From Bacillota bacterium (lineage in GTDB: Bacteria > Bacillota > Clostridia > Christensenellales > SZUA-584): a stretch of 61,265 nt of DNA. This document shows positions 8,351 to 16,804 of the stretch, in pieces. The notes under the pieces are model-generated. The model saw nothing but the letters and a program-made list of their open reading frames with translations, had not been told where the DNA came from and did not search any database. The stretch is from the NCBI GenBank assembly GCA_023416745.1, contig JAEZHF010000030.1, positions 1 through 61,265 on the forward strand, read 5' to 3'. A program made the translations under genes and the position numbers. How positions within the stretch are numbered: position 1 is the stretch's first letter; every line of letters begins with the position of its first letter.

Positions 8351-9202
8351 ATGGATACGAACAACGAAGCCGGACTGCACAGCTTTGATATCGCCCTCAG
8401 GACGGGTTGGAAAGACGATGAGAAGCTGAAGCTGTGGGACGAGGTAAAAAAGGCCCAGAAGATTGGGGCGCCCTTGAAGCGCGTGTTTGAGACGGTGGCC
8501 AAAGAGACGGGGCGCAAGCCGAACAGCGTGCGCAACTATTACTATATGAAGGTGAAAGAAACGGGCGAGATCGAGCAGAAGCCCTCCACCTTTACACCGT
8601 TTAACCGCGATGAGATCTACATGCTGCTGCGGGATCTGCTGGCCTCGGGTGCGCGCGGCGAGTCGATAAGGGGTGCGAGCTTAAAGCTGGCCGGCGGAGA
8701 CAAAACGCTGATGCTGCGCTATCAGAACAAGTACCGCAGCCTTATCAAAAACGCCCGTCCGTTGGTGGAAAAGGTGATGGCGGACATGGACCGGGATAAC
8801 CAAAAGTACATAAGCCCTTATGAATCCGCGAAACCGAGCGCCATTGTCGGCAAGGAGAGCAAGTACATTCCGGAGAGCGTCGTGAAGGCGTTGATGGCCG
8901 CCGATATCGATGTGAAAAGCTTCTTTAAGGGTCTGGCCAAGGTGGCTGGCATGGCGGTGTCTAAGAGCCGGCTGGAGGAAGAAATGCGTCTGTCTGCCGC
9001 ACAGGCGGAGAACATACGCAAGGAAAATGCCGCGCTGAACGCCCGGCTTAAAAAGGAGATGGAGCGCAGCGTGAAGGCGGCTTCACTGGTAGAGCAGCTG
9101 ATTGGTATGAAGGCCAAGATCGAAATCAAGGATATCGAGAGCGTATCCGGCCTTGCGGAATGGCTGAAGGAAGGCGCAAGAGGAAGCGCAGACGCGCTAT
9201 AA
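8351..9202 (+). CDS. RsfA-like transcription factor with Myb/SANT-type DNA-binding domain
   Basis: A 283-residue protein. Residues 15-70 form a Myb-like helix-turn-helix unit with WKDDEKLKLWDEV and the strongly conserved TGRKPNSVRNYYY recognition region shared by RsfA-type regulators, which in B. subtilis modulate sigma-F-dependent forespore genes. Residues 85-150 are a second helical basic region, and residues about 210-260 form a coiled coil (a Glu/Arg/Lys-rich run beginning SRLEEEMRLSAAQ). It is monocistronic, with AAGGGG upstream of the ATG and a big hairpin after the stop. The family call rests on the first domain; a sporulation role is inferred. Confidence 0.7.
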   Translation: MDTNNEAGLHSFDIALRTGWKDDEKLKLWDEVKKAQKIGAPLKRVFETVAKETGRKPNSVRNYYYMKVKETGEIEQKPSTFTPFNRDEIYMLLRDLLASGARGESIRGASLKLAGGDKTLMLRYQNKYRSLIKNARPLVEKVMADMDRDNQKYISPYESAKPSAIVGKESKYIPESVVKALMAADIDVKSFFKGLAKVAGMAVSKSRLEEEMRLSAAQAENIRKENAALNARLKKEMERSVKAASLVEQLIGMKAKIEIKDIESVSGLAEWLKEGARGSADAL

Positions 9203-9211
9203 AAAACGTAA

Positions 9212-9250
9212 CGGGCAGGCAGCCGGGCAGCGTAACCGGCTGTCTGCCCG
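9212..9250 (+). terminator. Large hairpin terminator after the RsfA-like gene
   Basis: GGGCAGGCAGCCGG pairs with CCGGCTGTCTGCCC (one G-T pair) around a short loop. The following sequence (ATAGGGTTTCTTG) has only a weak T run. Confidence 0.65.
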
Positions 9251-9261
9251 ATAGGGTTTCT

Positions 9262-9268
9262 TGTCGAA
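9262..9268 (+). promoter_or_regulatory. Spo0A box (0A box) upstream of spo0A
   Basis: TGTCGAA matches the 0A-box core exactly. It lies about 100 bp upstream of the spo0A -35 box, as would fit autoregulation by phosphorylated Spo0A. Confidence 0.5.
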
Positions 9269-9357
9269 TCCCATCAAATTATGGAGAAAAACAATTTCCT
9301 AAGAAATATTATTTTTTAGCTTGTGTATTATTTTAATACTTAATGCTTTTATTTTTA

Positions 9358-9420
9358 AATCCCATTGTAAAGCCTGTTATGACATGATAATATACTAACA
9401 AATATTTCTTTTAATGGGAT
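9358..9420. repeat. Inverted repeat flanking the spo0A promoter
   Basis: ATCCCATT at 9358-9365 and AATGGGAT at 9413-9420 are perfect inverted arms on either side of the promoter. A third copy (AATCCCAT) lies at 9266-9273, overlapping the 0A box. It may be an operator for an unknown regulator. Confidence 0.45.
9365..9393 (+). promoter_or_regulatory. Probable sigma-A promoter of spo0A
   Basis: TTGTAA and TAATAT are separated by 17 bp, which gives a leader of about 100 bases before the spo0A ATG at 9502. Confidence 0.5.
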
Positions 9421-9501
9421 GAAGCGACACGTTTCGTCATTTTTCGCAGGGGGATTTGGGTCTTAGTTTGTCATTAAAAATTGAAAGGAGTCCTGTTTGC
9501 T

Positions 9502-10272
9502 ATGGACAAAAAGATCAAATTACTCATCGTGGAGGATAATTTGCAGCTAAATGAGATGATGACCAAGTACTTCAGCACTAAGAATGATGTCGAGGTTGTG
9601 GGGTCCTGCAATAATCCGACAGAGGCTATCGGCTTAATTAAGGAGACAGCACCCGATGCGCTGATCGTGGACATGATCATGCCGGAGGCGGACGGGTTGT
9701 CGCTGCTGGAGAGGCTCAATACGTCGGAGTTTGAAACGATGCCGGCTACCATCGTGGTTTCAGCTGTGGGCAGCGAAAAGATGGTGAAGCTGGCCTGCGA
9801 CCTGGGTGCGAAGTATTATATGATCAAGCCATTCAACAAGGACATACTCTACAAGCGCATACAGGACATGTTCGGGCAGCGTGTGATCGCCACGCGGCGT
9901 GCGCCCACGCCGGTACGGTCAAGATCACTGGATGAGAAGATCACCGCCGTATTTTTATCCATTGGCATTCCAGCACATATCAAAGGGTATCATTTTCTCC
10001 GTGAGGCCATCAAAATGGTCGTTAAGAACCCCGATCTTATTAATTCTATTACTAAAAAACTATATCCAGGCATCGCGGAGCCGTTTGAGACCAGTGCCAG
10101 CAAGGTGGAGCGCGCGATACGTCATGCGATTGAGGTGGCATGGTCCCGAGGGAAGATTGAGAATATCAATTCATTCCTGGGGTACAACATCTATACGAGC
10201 AAGGACAAGCCGACGAACGGCGAGTTTATTGCGCTGATGGCGGACAAGCTGATTATGGACCGGAGCGCCTGA
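9502..10272 (+). CDS. spo0A: Spo0A, master response regulator of sporulation
   Basis: A 256-residue DNA-binding response regulator that commits the cell to sporulation once phosphorylated. The receiver domain (residues 1-120) has the acidic pocket VEDN, phospho-acceptor Asp57 in IVDMIMPEADG and the conserved Lys in MIKPF. The C-terminal domain (about 145-256) has the Spo0A signature: KLYPGIA, the SASKVERAIRHAIEVAW recognition region and NSFLGYNIYTSKDKPTNGEF. I chose ATG at 9502; AAAGGAG lies 11 bases before it, inside a frame that could otherwise open at a TTG at 9481. No spoIVB is adjacent, unlike in B. subtilis. Confidence 0.97.
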   Translation: MDKKIKLLIVEDNLQLNEMMTKYFSTKNDVEVVGSCNNPTEAIGLIKETAPDALIVDMIMPEADGLSLLERLNTSEFETMPATIVVSAVGSEKMVKLACDLGAKYYMIKPFNKDILYKRIQDMFGQRVIATRRAPTPVRSRSLDEKITAVFLSIGIPAHIKGYHFLREAIKMVVKNPDLINSITKKLYPGIAEPFETSASKVERAIRHAIEVAWSRGKIENINSFLGYNIYTSKDKPTNGEFIALMADKLIMDRSA

Positions 10273-10289
10273 TACGCCACACTGGCAAG

Positions 10290-10327
10290 AACCGCACGCG
10301 CTTAAACAAGCAGCGAGCGGTTTTTTG
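10290..10327 (+). terminator. Rho-independent terminator of spo0A
   Basis: AACCGC-CGCGCTT and AAGC-GCGAGCGGTT pair around a short loop and are followed by a run of six Ts. Confidence 0.85.
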
Positions 10328-10378
10328 TTTTTGGCGTGCGGCGGAAAGGCGTTTTTTAGCGGGGTTTGTCCTGCGGCG

Positions 10379-10407
10379 TTGACTATTGAATGGTAAACAG
10401 ATAGAAT
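10379..10407 (+). promoter_or_regulatory. Sigma-A promoter of the mazG-like/gdpP/rplI/dnaB operon
   Basis: TTGACT and TAGAAT are separated by 17 bp, about 55 bases before the ATG at 10463. Confidence 0.7.
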
Positions 10408-10462
10408 AAAGACACTTATAATATAAGGGGTTTGGGGCCAAATCAAATCGTGAGGTAATATC

Positions 10463-10807
10463 ATGCAACAGACAATGAACGTGGCCTCCAATGCCAAGAT
10501 GATTGAGGTTTTGAAAGCGGAATTTATAGGCGAAGCGGCCGATGTGATGCGCGTGGCGCTGGCTCCCGACGGGCGCAGCGAGCTGTTGAACACGCTGGGT
10601 GGGGCAGTTCTGCTGGCGTATGTACTGGCAAGGCGCTGCGGCATCTCGTATGAGGAGCTGGATTCCGATGTGGTCCAGAAAGCGGACTTGGGTATCAATG
10701 AGGGACACAAGCTGGAAAGCTCATATGGAGATCTGTCCCTTTTGAAAAAACATTTTGAAAGCGGGAATTTAAGGGGTTTTGGACAGGACAAAAAGCGAAG
10801 ATTATAA
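10463..10807 (+). CDS. MazG-like family protein
   Basis: A 114-residue, mostly helical protein of the MazG-like group that precedes DUF2232 and gdpP in many Clostridia. MazG-type enzymes hydrolyse nucleoside triphosphates to monophosphates. Here the canonical EExxE metal motif is not obvious: the visible helices are IGEAADVMRVALA, LGGAVLLAYVLARRCGI and ISYEELDSDVVQKADLGI, so activity is uncertain. GAGG precedes the ATG. Its last 29 bases overlap the start of DUF2232, so the two are translationally coupled. Naming rests on gene order as much as on sequence. Confidence 0.65.
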   Translation: MQQTMNVASNAKMIEVLKAEFIGEAADVMRVALAPDGRSELLNTLGGAVLLAYVLARRCGISYEELDSDVVQKADLGINEGHKLESSYGDLSLLKKHFESGNLRGFGQDKKRRL

Positions 10808-11828
10808 AAGCGTATTGATCGCATTCCTGATCACAGCCGCGCTGGTGCTGGGGTCGACAGGCCTGCCTGCGCAGTACGGTTCCTGGCTGGCATTGCTGGC
10901 TGTGCTGGCGGCACCGGTTTTGCTGGGCTGTGCCGTGGCCGGCGGCGGGTTTGCCGCGGGTGGCTTGGCTGCAGTGCTGTGCTTTGCCGTGGGGTGCGTT
11001 CTGGACTATAAACTGTCCTTGCTGCTGGCAGCGCTGAGCCTGCCGTTTGCGTTTGCTGTCGGATATGTTCTGAGGAAAAAGGTTCGGTTTCGCTACAGTG
11101 TGATTGCCGCTTCCGGTGCGGCACTTGCCGGAACGGGTCTGGCTATTGGCGTGCTGTGGCTGATGACTGGTGAAATGCCGGTGGATTTCTATATCGGGAG
11201 AATGGACAGTATCATCTCGTCGATGAGCGATGCCATGGTGCGTGACTGGTATCAGCTGATGCGCACCACAGACCTTGTGACGGGCGCTGTCACGCAGACT
11301 GCCTTGGATGCGACAGGCCGCAGCGATGCGATCACTTACCTGCTCAGTCAGTTCAGAGAATATATCAATATGGGACTGGTGGGTATGCTGGGCATCTACG
11401 CACTGCTGATGGGGCTGGTCGGGTATCTGATCCCTCACGGGGTGATGAAGCGGCGCAGGCTGGATGTGGCTGCCGTACCGCCTTTTTCCGAATATGCCCT
11501 GCCGAACCGTTTCTGGCTGGCGTTTCTGCTGAGCTATCTTTTTGCGGCGATCGGGGCGGGCTTTGGCTGGCGGGGCTTTGATATACTTGAAGTGACGGTA
11601 TATACGCTCTATGCGCTGATATTGACGGTGCAGGGACTTGCGTTTCTCGACTATATGTATAAACGCCGCAACATGGGTATAGCAGCCCGCATCGTGCTGC
11701 ATGTCCTGGCGCCGCTGATCAGCGTGCTGGCATCAATGGTGGGTAGCGTGCTGATGTGGGTGGGTATGATTGAGAATATGGCGAACCTGCGCAAACGCAT
11801 GGAATCGAAAGGCGGTACGGTAATGTGA
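10779..11828 (+). CDS. DUF2232 (YybS-like) polytopic membrane protein
   Basis: A 349-residue protein with about eight membrane helices and loops rich in charged residues, typical of DUF2232, whose members resemble membrane substrate-binding components. It is almost always beside gdpP and rplI, and its role is not known. The start is TTG at 10779, with AAGGGG 4-5 bases upstream, overlapping the MazG-like gene. It ends in ATGTGA, sharing 4 bp with the gdpP start, so all three genes are coupled. Confidence 0.82.
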   Translation: MDRTKSEDYKSVLIAFLITAALVLGSTGLPAQYGSWLALLAVLAAPVLLGCAVAGGGFAAGGLAAVLCFAVGCVLDYKLSLLLAALSLPFAFAVGYVLRKKVRFRYSVIAASGAALAGTGLAIGVLWLMTGEMPVDFYIGRMDSIISSMSDAMVRDWYQLMRTTDLVTGAVTQTALDATGRSDAITYLLSQFREYINMGLVGMLGIYALLMGLVGYLIPHGVMKRRRLDVAAVPPFSEYALPNRFWLAFLLSYLFAAIGAGFGWRGFDILEVTVYTLYALILTVQGLAFLDYMYKRRNMGIAARIVLHVLAPLISVLASMVGSVLMWVGMIENMANLRKRMESKGGTVM

Positions 11829-13753
11829 AACTGCGCATCCGCTTGCTGACAACCGATGTGCTCTGCGTTTCGGGGGCGCTGGCTGCCGCCGTGGTTTTCG
11901 CGTTCGCCGCGGACTACCGGCTGGGGCTCATTGCGCTGCCGGCCGCCGTGATATTGGCCGTGCTGTATGTAACACTGGTGACGCTGCGCCGCATCCGGCT
12001 GCAGCAGCTGGTGATGAAGACGCTCTCCGAGCCGGAGGAAGCAGCGTATCTTAATACGATGGCGATACCCACCGCGCTCACCACGCGCAAGGGCGGCGTG
12101 AAGTGGGCCAACCTCGCATTTCGCAATATTGCCGGGTTTGGTGCGCTGCGCAACATCGACAGCATGCTGCCCGGCATCGGCAAGCCAGAGAAGGACAAGA
12201 AGATCATCCTTTCCGGCAAAGCGTACAAGAAGGAACTGACGGTATTGCAGCACCGGGGTAAGGAGATGCTGCTGTACCGTCTGATCGATCTGGAAAACAC
12301 CGTGGAGGCAAAAAAGCTGTATCAGAGCTTTCTGCCGGTGGTGTGTTTTGTGCAGATAGACAATTACGACGAACTGGCGGCCGAAGTGCAGCAGACGGAG
12401 CTGTCCGAGCTGGTGGCGGCGGTGGAGCGGCGTGCGGCTGCGATGGCCAAAGGCCTGTCGTCCTACTTTGCCCGCATTGACCGGGGACGTTACGTGTGCG
12501 TGTTCGAACGGCGGTTTTTATCCACGCTGCGGGCCTCGCGCTTTCGCATACTGGACGACGTACGCCAGATCAAAGCGGCATTTTCGCCCACGCTGTCCAT
12601 CGCGGTGGGTGTGGGTGAAAGCCCGGAGCAGTCCGGCGAGTTTGCCGGCAAGGCGCTGGAATTAGCGCTGGGACGCGGCGGCGACCAGGCGGTGATCAAG
12701 CAGGGCGATCAATTTGTATTTTTCGGGGGGGCCACACGGGCGGTGTTCCGCCGCAGCAAGGTAAAGTCCCGTATGATCAGCCATGCGCTGCGCAATTTGA
12801 TGGAGCAGTGCAGCGACGTGTTTGTGATGGGGCACGAAACGCCTGATCTGGACTGCATCGGCGCGTCGCTGGGCATTTGCGCGTGTGCGCGCAACGTCGG
12901 CAAAAAGGCATGGATCGTCGTGGACAACCCCAACCCCTCCATCGAGCTGCTGATGGATAAGATACGCTCGACGGAGGCATACGCATCTGGTATCATCGGG
13001 GGTCAGGAGGCAGCGATGCGTATCAGCCCGTCCAGCATGCTGGTGGTGGTGGATACGCAGCTGGCCGGGTTTACCGTATCGCCCGGGCTGCTGGAGTTGG
13101 CGGATACCGTGGTGGTGATCGATCACCATATCCGCGGGACGTCCAGCATCGAGAACGCGGCGCTGTTCTATCACGATCCGTATTCGTCGTCGGCATGCGA
13201 GCTGGTGACCGAGGTCCTGCAGTATTTCGGCGAAGACCTAAGGCCGCTGCCCATTGACCTTGAGGCGCTGCTGTGCGGCATTACACTCGATACCAAGGGA
13301 TTTTCGTTCAACACCGGCGTGCGCACGTTTGAAGCGGCGTCGTATTTACGGCGTCTGGGCGCGGACACCACGGTGACGCGGCAGCTGGTGCAGGACGATC
13401 TGAAGACGTATATCGCCAAGACCGAGATCGTCCGGAACGCGGAGTTTGTGGACGGTGTTGCGGTGGCGGTGTGCCCCGAGGGCATCCCCAAGGCGCCGCT
13501 GATCGTGGCGCAGGCGGCAGACGCGCTGCTGACGATCCGTGGAGTGGTTGCTTCGTTTGTGGTGAGCCGTGTGGACGACAGCGTGATGATCAGCGGACGG
13601 TCGCTGGGAGACGTCAACGTGCAGCTGATACTGGAAAGCCTGGGCGGCGGCGGGCATGCCACTATCGCGGCGGTGAAGCTGCCAAGTACGGATGTGGCGG
13701 AGGCTGTAACGAGGCTGAAGAAGGCCATCAAAAAATATATGAAAGAGGGATGA
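11825..13753 (+). CDS. gdpP: GdpP, cyclic di-AMP phosphodiesterase
   Basis: A 642-residue membrane-anchored enzyme that hydrolyses c-di-AMP to pApA. In order: two N-terminal membrane helices (about 8-50), a PAS-like domain (about 75-150), a degenerate GGDEF domain (about 165-300) and a DHH/DHHA1 phosphodiesterase (about 330-640). Catalytic metal residues are visible in GHETPDLDC (His337, Asp341, Asp343), in VVIDHH (433-435) and in GGGGHATIA near the C terminus. The GGDEF motif itself is absent, as in the family. The GTG start overlaps the DUF2232 stop. It is the counterpart of CdaA at 39908-40753. Length is normal. Confidence 0.95.
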   Translation: MKLRIRLLTTDVLCVSGALAAAVVFAFAADYRLGLIALPAAVILAVLYVTLVTLRRIRLQQLVMKTLSEPEEAAYLNTMAIPTALTTRKGGVKWANLAFRNIAGFGALRNIDSMLPGIGKPEKDKKIILSGKAYKKELTVLQHRGKEMLLYRLIDLENTVEAKKLYQSFLPVVCFVQIDNYDELAAEVQQTELSELVAAVERRAAAMAKGLSSYFARIDRGRYVCVFERRFLSTLRASRFRILDDVRQIKAAFSPTLSIAVGVGESPEQSGEFAGKALELALGRGGDQAVIKQGDQFVFFGGATRAVFRRSKVKSRMISHALRNLMEQCSDVFVMGHETPDLDCIGASLGICACARNVGKKAWIVVDNPNPSIELLMDKIRSTEAYASGIIGGQEAAMRISPSSMLVVVDTQLAGFTVSPGLLELADTVVVIDHHIRGTSSIENAALFYHDPYSSSACELVTEVLQYFGEDLRPLPIDLEALLCGITLDTKGFSFNTGVRTFEAASYLRRLGADTTVTRQLVQDDLKTYIAKTEIVRNAEFVDGVAVAVCPEGIPKAPLIVAQAADALLTIRGVVASFVVSRVDDSVMISGRSLGDVNVQLILESLGGGGHATIAAVKLPSTDVAEAVTRLKKAIKKYMKEG

Positions 13754-13756
13754 CCG

Positions 13757-14206
13757 ATGAAAGTGATACTGACCAAGGATGTGAAGGGGCTCGGATATAT
13801 AGGCGAGATCAAGGAAGTCAGCGACGGTTACGCACGCAATTTCCTGCTGGCAAAGGGGCTGGCTAAGGAAGCTTCGGCACAGAACATAAATATCGCCAAA
13901 CAGCAGCAGAAGGCGAATGAGAACCGGAAGCTGCTGGAGCGGCTGTCCGCCGAGGAAGCGGCCAAAAAGCTCAAGGGTCTCAAGGTGGTCGTGAAGGAGA
14001 AGTGCGGTGAAAACGGGCGGCTGTTCGGTTCTGTCACGTCCAAGGAAATATCCGAGGCGATACAAAAGCAGCACGGCATCGACATTGACAAGAAGCGCAT
14101 CGTGATGGACGGGTCGCTGAAAGATCTGGGCGAGGTAACGCTGCAGGTGAAGCTGCATGCGGGCATCTCCACCGAGATCGTCGTGTCTGTGGAAGCGGCG
14201 GAATAA
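13757..14206 (+). CDS. rplI: Ribosomal protein bL9
   Basis: A 149-residue large-subunit protein with the standard N-terminal domain (MKVILTKDVKGLGYIGEIKE, then VSDGYARNFLLAKGLA), the long connecting helix around 45-75, and the C-terminal domain ending VVVSVE-like. It binds 23S rRNA and stabilises the L1 stalk region. It begins 3 bp after gdpP, with GAGGGATGACCG as ribosome site. The gdpP-rplI-dnaB order is widely conserved in Firmicutes. Confidence 0.96.
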   Translation: MKVILTKDVKGLGYIGEIKEVSDGYARNFLLAKGLAKEASAQNINIAKQQQKANENRKLLERLSAEEAAKKLKGLKVVVKEKCGENGRLFGSVTSKEISEAIQKQHGIDIDKKRIVMDGSLKDLGEVTLQVKLHAGISTEIVVSVEAAE

Positions 14207-14277
14207 TTTGGGTTGACGAGCGGTTCCTGCGGCGCTGCGCGCCAAAGGGACAGGAAAAATAAAGGGTAAAGGGCGTT

Positions 14278-15621
14278 ATGGAGCAGAGCCAAGCGGCTTA
14301 TATGCCGCCGCACAGCATAGAGGCGGAACGCAGCGTATTGGGGAGCATGTTTTTGGATCCCAAGGCTGTTTTTATTGCGCTGGAACGCCTGACTGCGGAG
14401 GACTTTTACGCCAAGCGCAATCAGCTGATATTCGAGGCGATGGGAGAGTTATCGGAAACAGGCAAGCCCATCGACACCGTGACGGTGGTGGACTGGCTGG
14501 AACGGCGCGGTCTGCTGACCGACGCAGACGATACCATATATATCGCCGATCTCGCGGGCAGTGTGCCTTCCGCGGCGAGCGTGCAGTATTATGTGGACAT
14601 CGTCGAGCAAAAATCGGTGCTGCGCGCGCTGATTACTGCGGGCAATGAGATCATCCGTGATGCGTCGCGTTCGGAAGAGGAAGTGGCGGAAATCGTGAAT
14701 CGCGCGGGGGATCTGATATACAAGATCGCCGTGAAGCGGCGGCGGGATTCGCTGGAGCATATCCGCAAGGCGCTGCTGGAGGGCTATCAGACTATCGGCG
14801 AGTCGATGAACAGCGCTTCGGGGCTGCTGGGTATCCCCACCGGCTTCAACCTGCTGGATAAGAAGCTGTCCGGCCTGCAGAAGACGCAGCTCATTATCGT
14901 GGCGGGGCGTCCCGGCATGGGCAAAACGAGCCTTGCTTTAAATATGGCGCAGCATATCGCGGTGAAGGAAAGAATACCCGTCGCGATATTCTCACTGGAG
15001 ATGTCACGCGAGCAGCTGGCGATGCGCATGCTGTGCAGCGAGGCGCTGGTGGACAGCCAGAAAACGCGCAACGGCGGGTTGACGTATGATGACTTTGAAA
15101 AGCTCGCAAAGTCCATTGAAAACCTGGGCAAAGCGCCTGTGTACATCGACGACTCGCCCACCATCACGGTGATGGAGATGCTGGCCAAGGCACGGCGGCT
15201 TAAAAAAGAGAAGGGCCTTGGGCTGGTCGTGATCGACTATCTGCAGCTGATGACGGGCAAGGATCGGCGTGAGAACCGCCAGCAGGAGATTTCCAGCATG
15301 ACGCGCAGCCTCAAGATCATGGCGAAGGAGCTGGAGCTGCCGGTGATACTGCTGTCTCAGCTGTCTCGTGCGAGCGAGAAGCGCGACACCAAGCGGCCCA
15401 TGCTCTCCGACCTGCGTGAATCGGGCAGTATCGAGCAGGACGCCGACGTGGTGCTGTTCATACACCGCGAGAGCTACTACAATCATGAGGCGGACAACGT
15501 GACGCAGATCATCGTGGCGAAGCAGCGCAGCGGACCCACGGGCGATGTGAACGTGGGTTGGCGCGGAGAGTTCACACAGTTCATGGAGCTGTCCAACCAA
15601 CCGTCGGGCGGCGAGTACTAA
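14278..15621 (+). CDS. dnaB: Replicative DNA helicase DnaB
   Basis: A 447-residue hexameric 5'-to-3' helicase that unwinds DNA at the replication fork (called DnaC in B. subtilis). The N-terminal DnaB domain (about 10-115) precedes the RecA-like motor (about 180-440) with Walker A GRPGMGKT at 210-217, Walker B VIDYLQLM near 317 and the arginine-finger region near the C terminus. AAAGGG precedes the ATG. No intein interrupts it, and it is the last gene of the operon before a lipoprotein gene. Confidence 0.97.
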   Translation: MEQSQAAYMPPHSIEAERSVLGSMFLDPKAVFIALERLTAEDFYAKRNQLIFEAMGELSETGKPIDTVTVVDWLERRGLLTDADDTIYIADLAGSVPSAASVQYYVDIVEQKSVLRALITAGNEIIRDASRSEEEVAEIVNRAGDLIYKIAVKRRRDSLEHIRKALLEGYQTIGESMNSASGLLGIPTGFNLLDKKLSGLQKTQLIIVAGRPGMGKTSLALNMAQHIAVKERIPVAIFSLEMSREQLAMRMLCSEALVDSQKTRNGGLTYDDFEKLAKSIENLGKAPVYIDDSPTITVMEMLAKARRLKKEKGLGLVVIDYLQLMTGKDRRENRQQEISSMTRSLKIMAKELELPVILLSQLSRASEKRDTKRPMLSDLRESGSIEQDADVVLFIHRESYYNHEADNVTQIIVAKQRSGPTGDVNVGWRGEFTQFMELSNQPSGGEY

Positions 15622-15709
15622 AGCGGTTAGGTAAATCGCACGTGAATTGGAACAAACAGGGAGCAGGCATCGTCATAACGGCATATCCTTTTTGGGGGGA
15701 GGCGCTGAT

Positions 15710-16729
15710 ATGAAGAAGCTGATGCTCCTTTTATTTTTGGGGCTGGTGGTGGTGGCGCTGGCCGCTTGCGGCGACGGCGGAAAACCGGATGCAATGCAAA
15801 CGGAACCTGCCGCCGCACCACCGATGACTGCAGGCTCTTCTGCTGTTGATAAGCCGGACAGGTTGGAGCATGCGTCAGGTACATTTACCATAACGCAGGG
15901 CGGAATGATAATAGAGCCTTATGAATGCCTGCTTTCGGCTGATACTTACTATAGGGACGGCGTGTGGAAGGGTGTAGAGGCCAGTCTATTGCCGCCTTGG
16001 GAGATAGCGGAAAAGCTGCCGGTTGTGCGGTTCGACGAGACGTTGCGCTTTCAGATGTCTGACAATGCCGAATTGCGAGTTGGGGAGGTTTTCGATCACG
16101 GATATGAACGAGAATATAATATTGACACTGAGGACGAGTTCCGCGCGCTGATTGGAGAGCTTAACTCCGGGACGTATTATGTGGTAATGAAGGTCGGGTA
16201 TACGGGCAAGTATATACAGGAAGAGGACAAATACAATACCAGCATCTATTTATATATGTTCAGGATGGCGGTGGGGGATACGGTGTCTGAGGACGAACTG
16301 CGGTGGGAGGACGCACCGCCGCTGTACCACATCGCCATTGTGCGCGCGGACGGCTGGAAAGAGGACAGCGAACTATACAGCCCCGAGGTGACTGTCATCT
16401 CCTCCTACGACGAGATGAGCGCCTTTCGGCCCGTCGCGGATTATAGTTATCGCAACTTCGATGCGTTCCGCGAACTGATCAAGCAATACGGTCCGACGGC
16501 TTTTGAGGGCGGAAATACGCTGCTTGCCATCCATGTGAAGGACAGCACGGGTTCGGCGAGCTATTCGGTGGACAGTGTGGACATTGGAGATGAGATAATA
16601 GATATACGGCTGAAGCGCGTGTGCCCGGAGGCATTCACCGATGATGAGGCGCAGTGGATCGTATTCATTGAGCTGGAAAAAGGTGTGTATCAAGGGCAGA
16701 CCATCGGCGTTGGGCTGTCGGGTATCTGA
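15710..16729 (+). CDS. Predicted lipoprotein of unknown function
   Basis: A 339-residue secreted lipoprotein. The signal peptide begins MKKLMLLL and ends in a textbook lipobox LAAC around residue 19, followed by an Ala/Pro/Thr-rich linker. The mature part contains two similar-looking halves with many aromatic and acidic residues, but I recognise no family. I chose ATG at 15710, which has GGGGGGAGG upstream; an open frame 63 bases longer has no signal peptide at its own start. A strong terminator follows. It may be on the dnaB transcript or on its own. Confidence 0.75.
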   Translation: MKKLMLLLFLGLVVVALAACGDGGKPDAMQTEPAAAPPMTAGSSAVDKPDRLEHASGTFTITQGGMIIEPYECLLSADTYYRDGVWKGVEASLLPPWEIAEKLPVVRFDETLRFQMSDNAELRVGEVFDHGYEREYNIDTEDEFRALIGELNSGTYYVVMKVGYTGKYIQEEDKYNTSIYLYMFRMAVGDTVSEDELRWEDAPPLYHIAIVRADGWKEDSELYSPEVTVISSYDEMSAFRPVADYSYRNFDAFRELIKQYGPTAFEGGNTLLAIHVKDSTGSASYSVDSVDIGDEIIDIRLKRVCPEAFTDDEAQWIVFIELEKGVYQGQTIGVGLSGI

Positions 16730-16754
16730 ACTAAACAATACTGATAATAAACGA

Positions 16755-16787
16755 ACGGGGACAGACTGCGGTATCTGTCCCCGTTTT
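16755..16787 (+). terminator. Rho-independent terminator
   Basis: ACGGGGACAGA and TCTGTCCCCGT form a perfect 11-bp stem followed by TTTT. It separates the lipoprotein gene from the convergent sipL gene and may serve both. Confidence 0.85.
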
Positions 16788-16804
16788 CGGCTTATTAAGA
16801 TCGT

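Noticed and set aside
12662..13174. Long antisense frame inside gdpP
   Set aside because: G+C-rich codon bias of gdpP creates open frames on the other strand; composition (His/Arg-rich) is typical of shadows.
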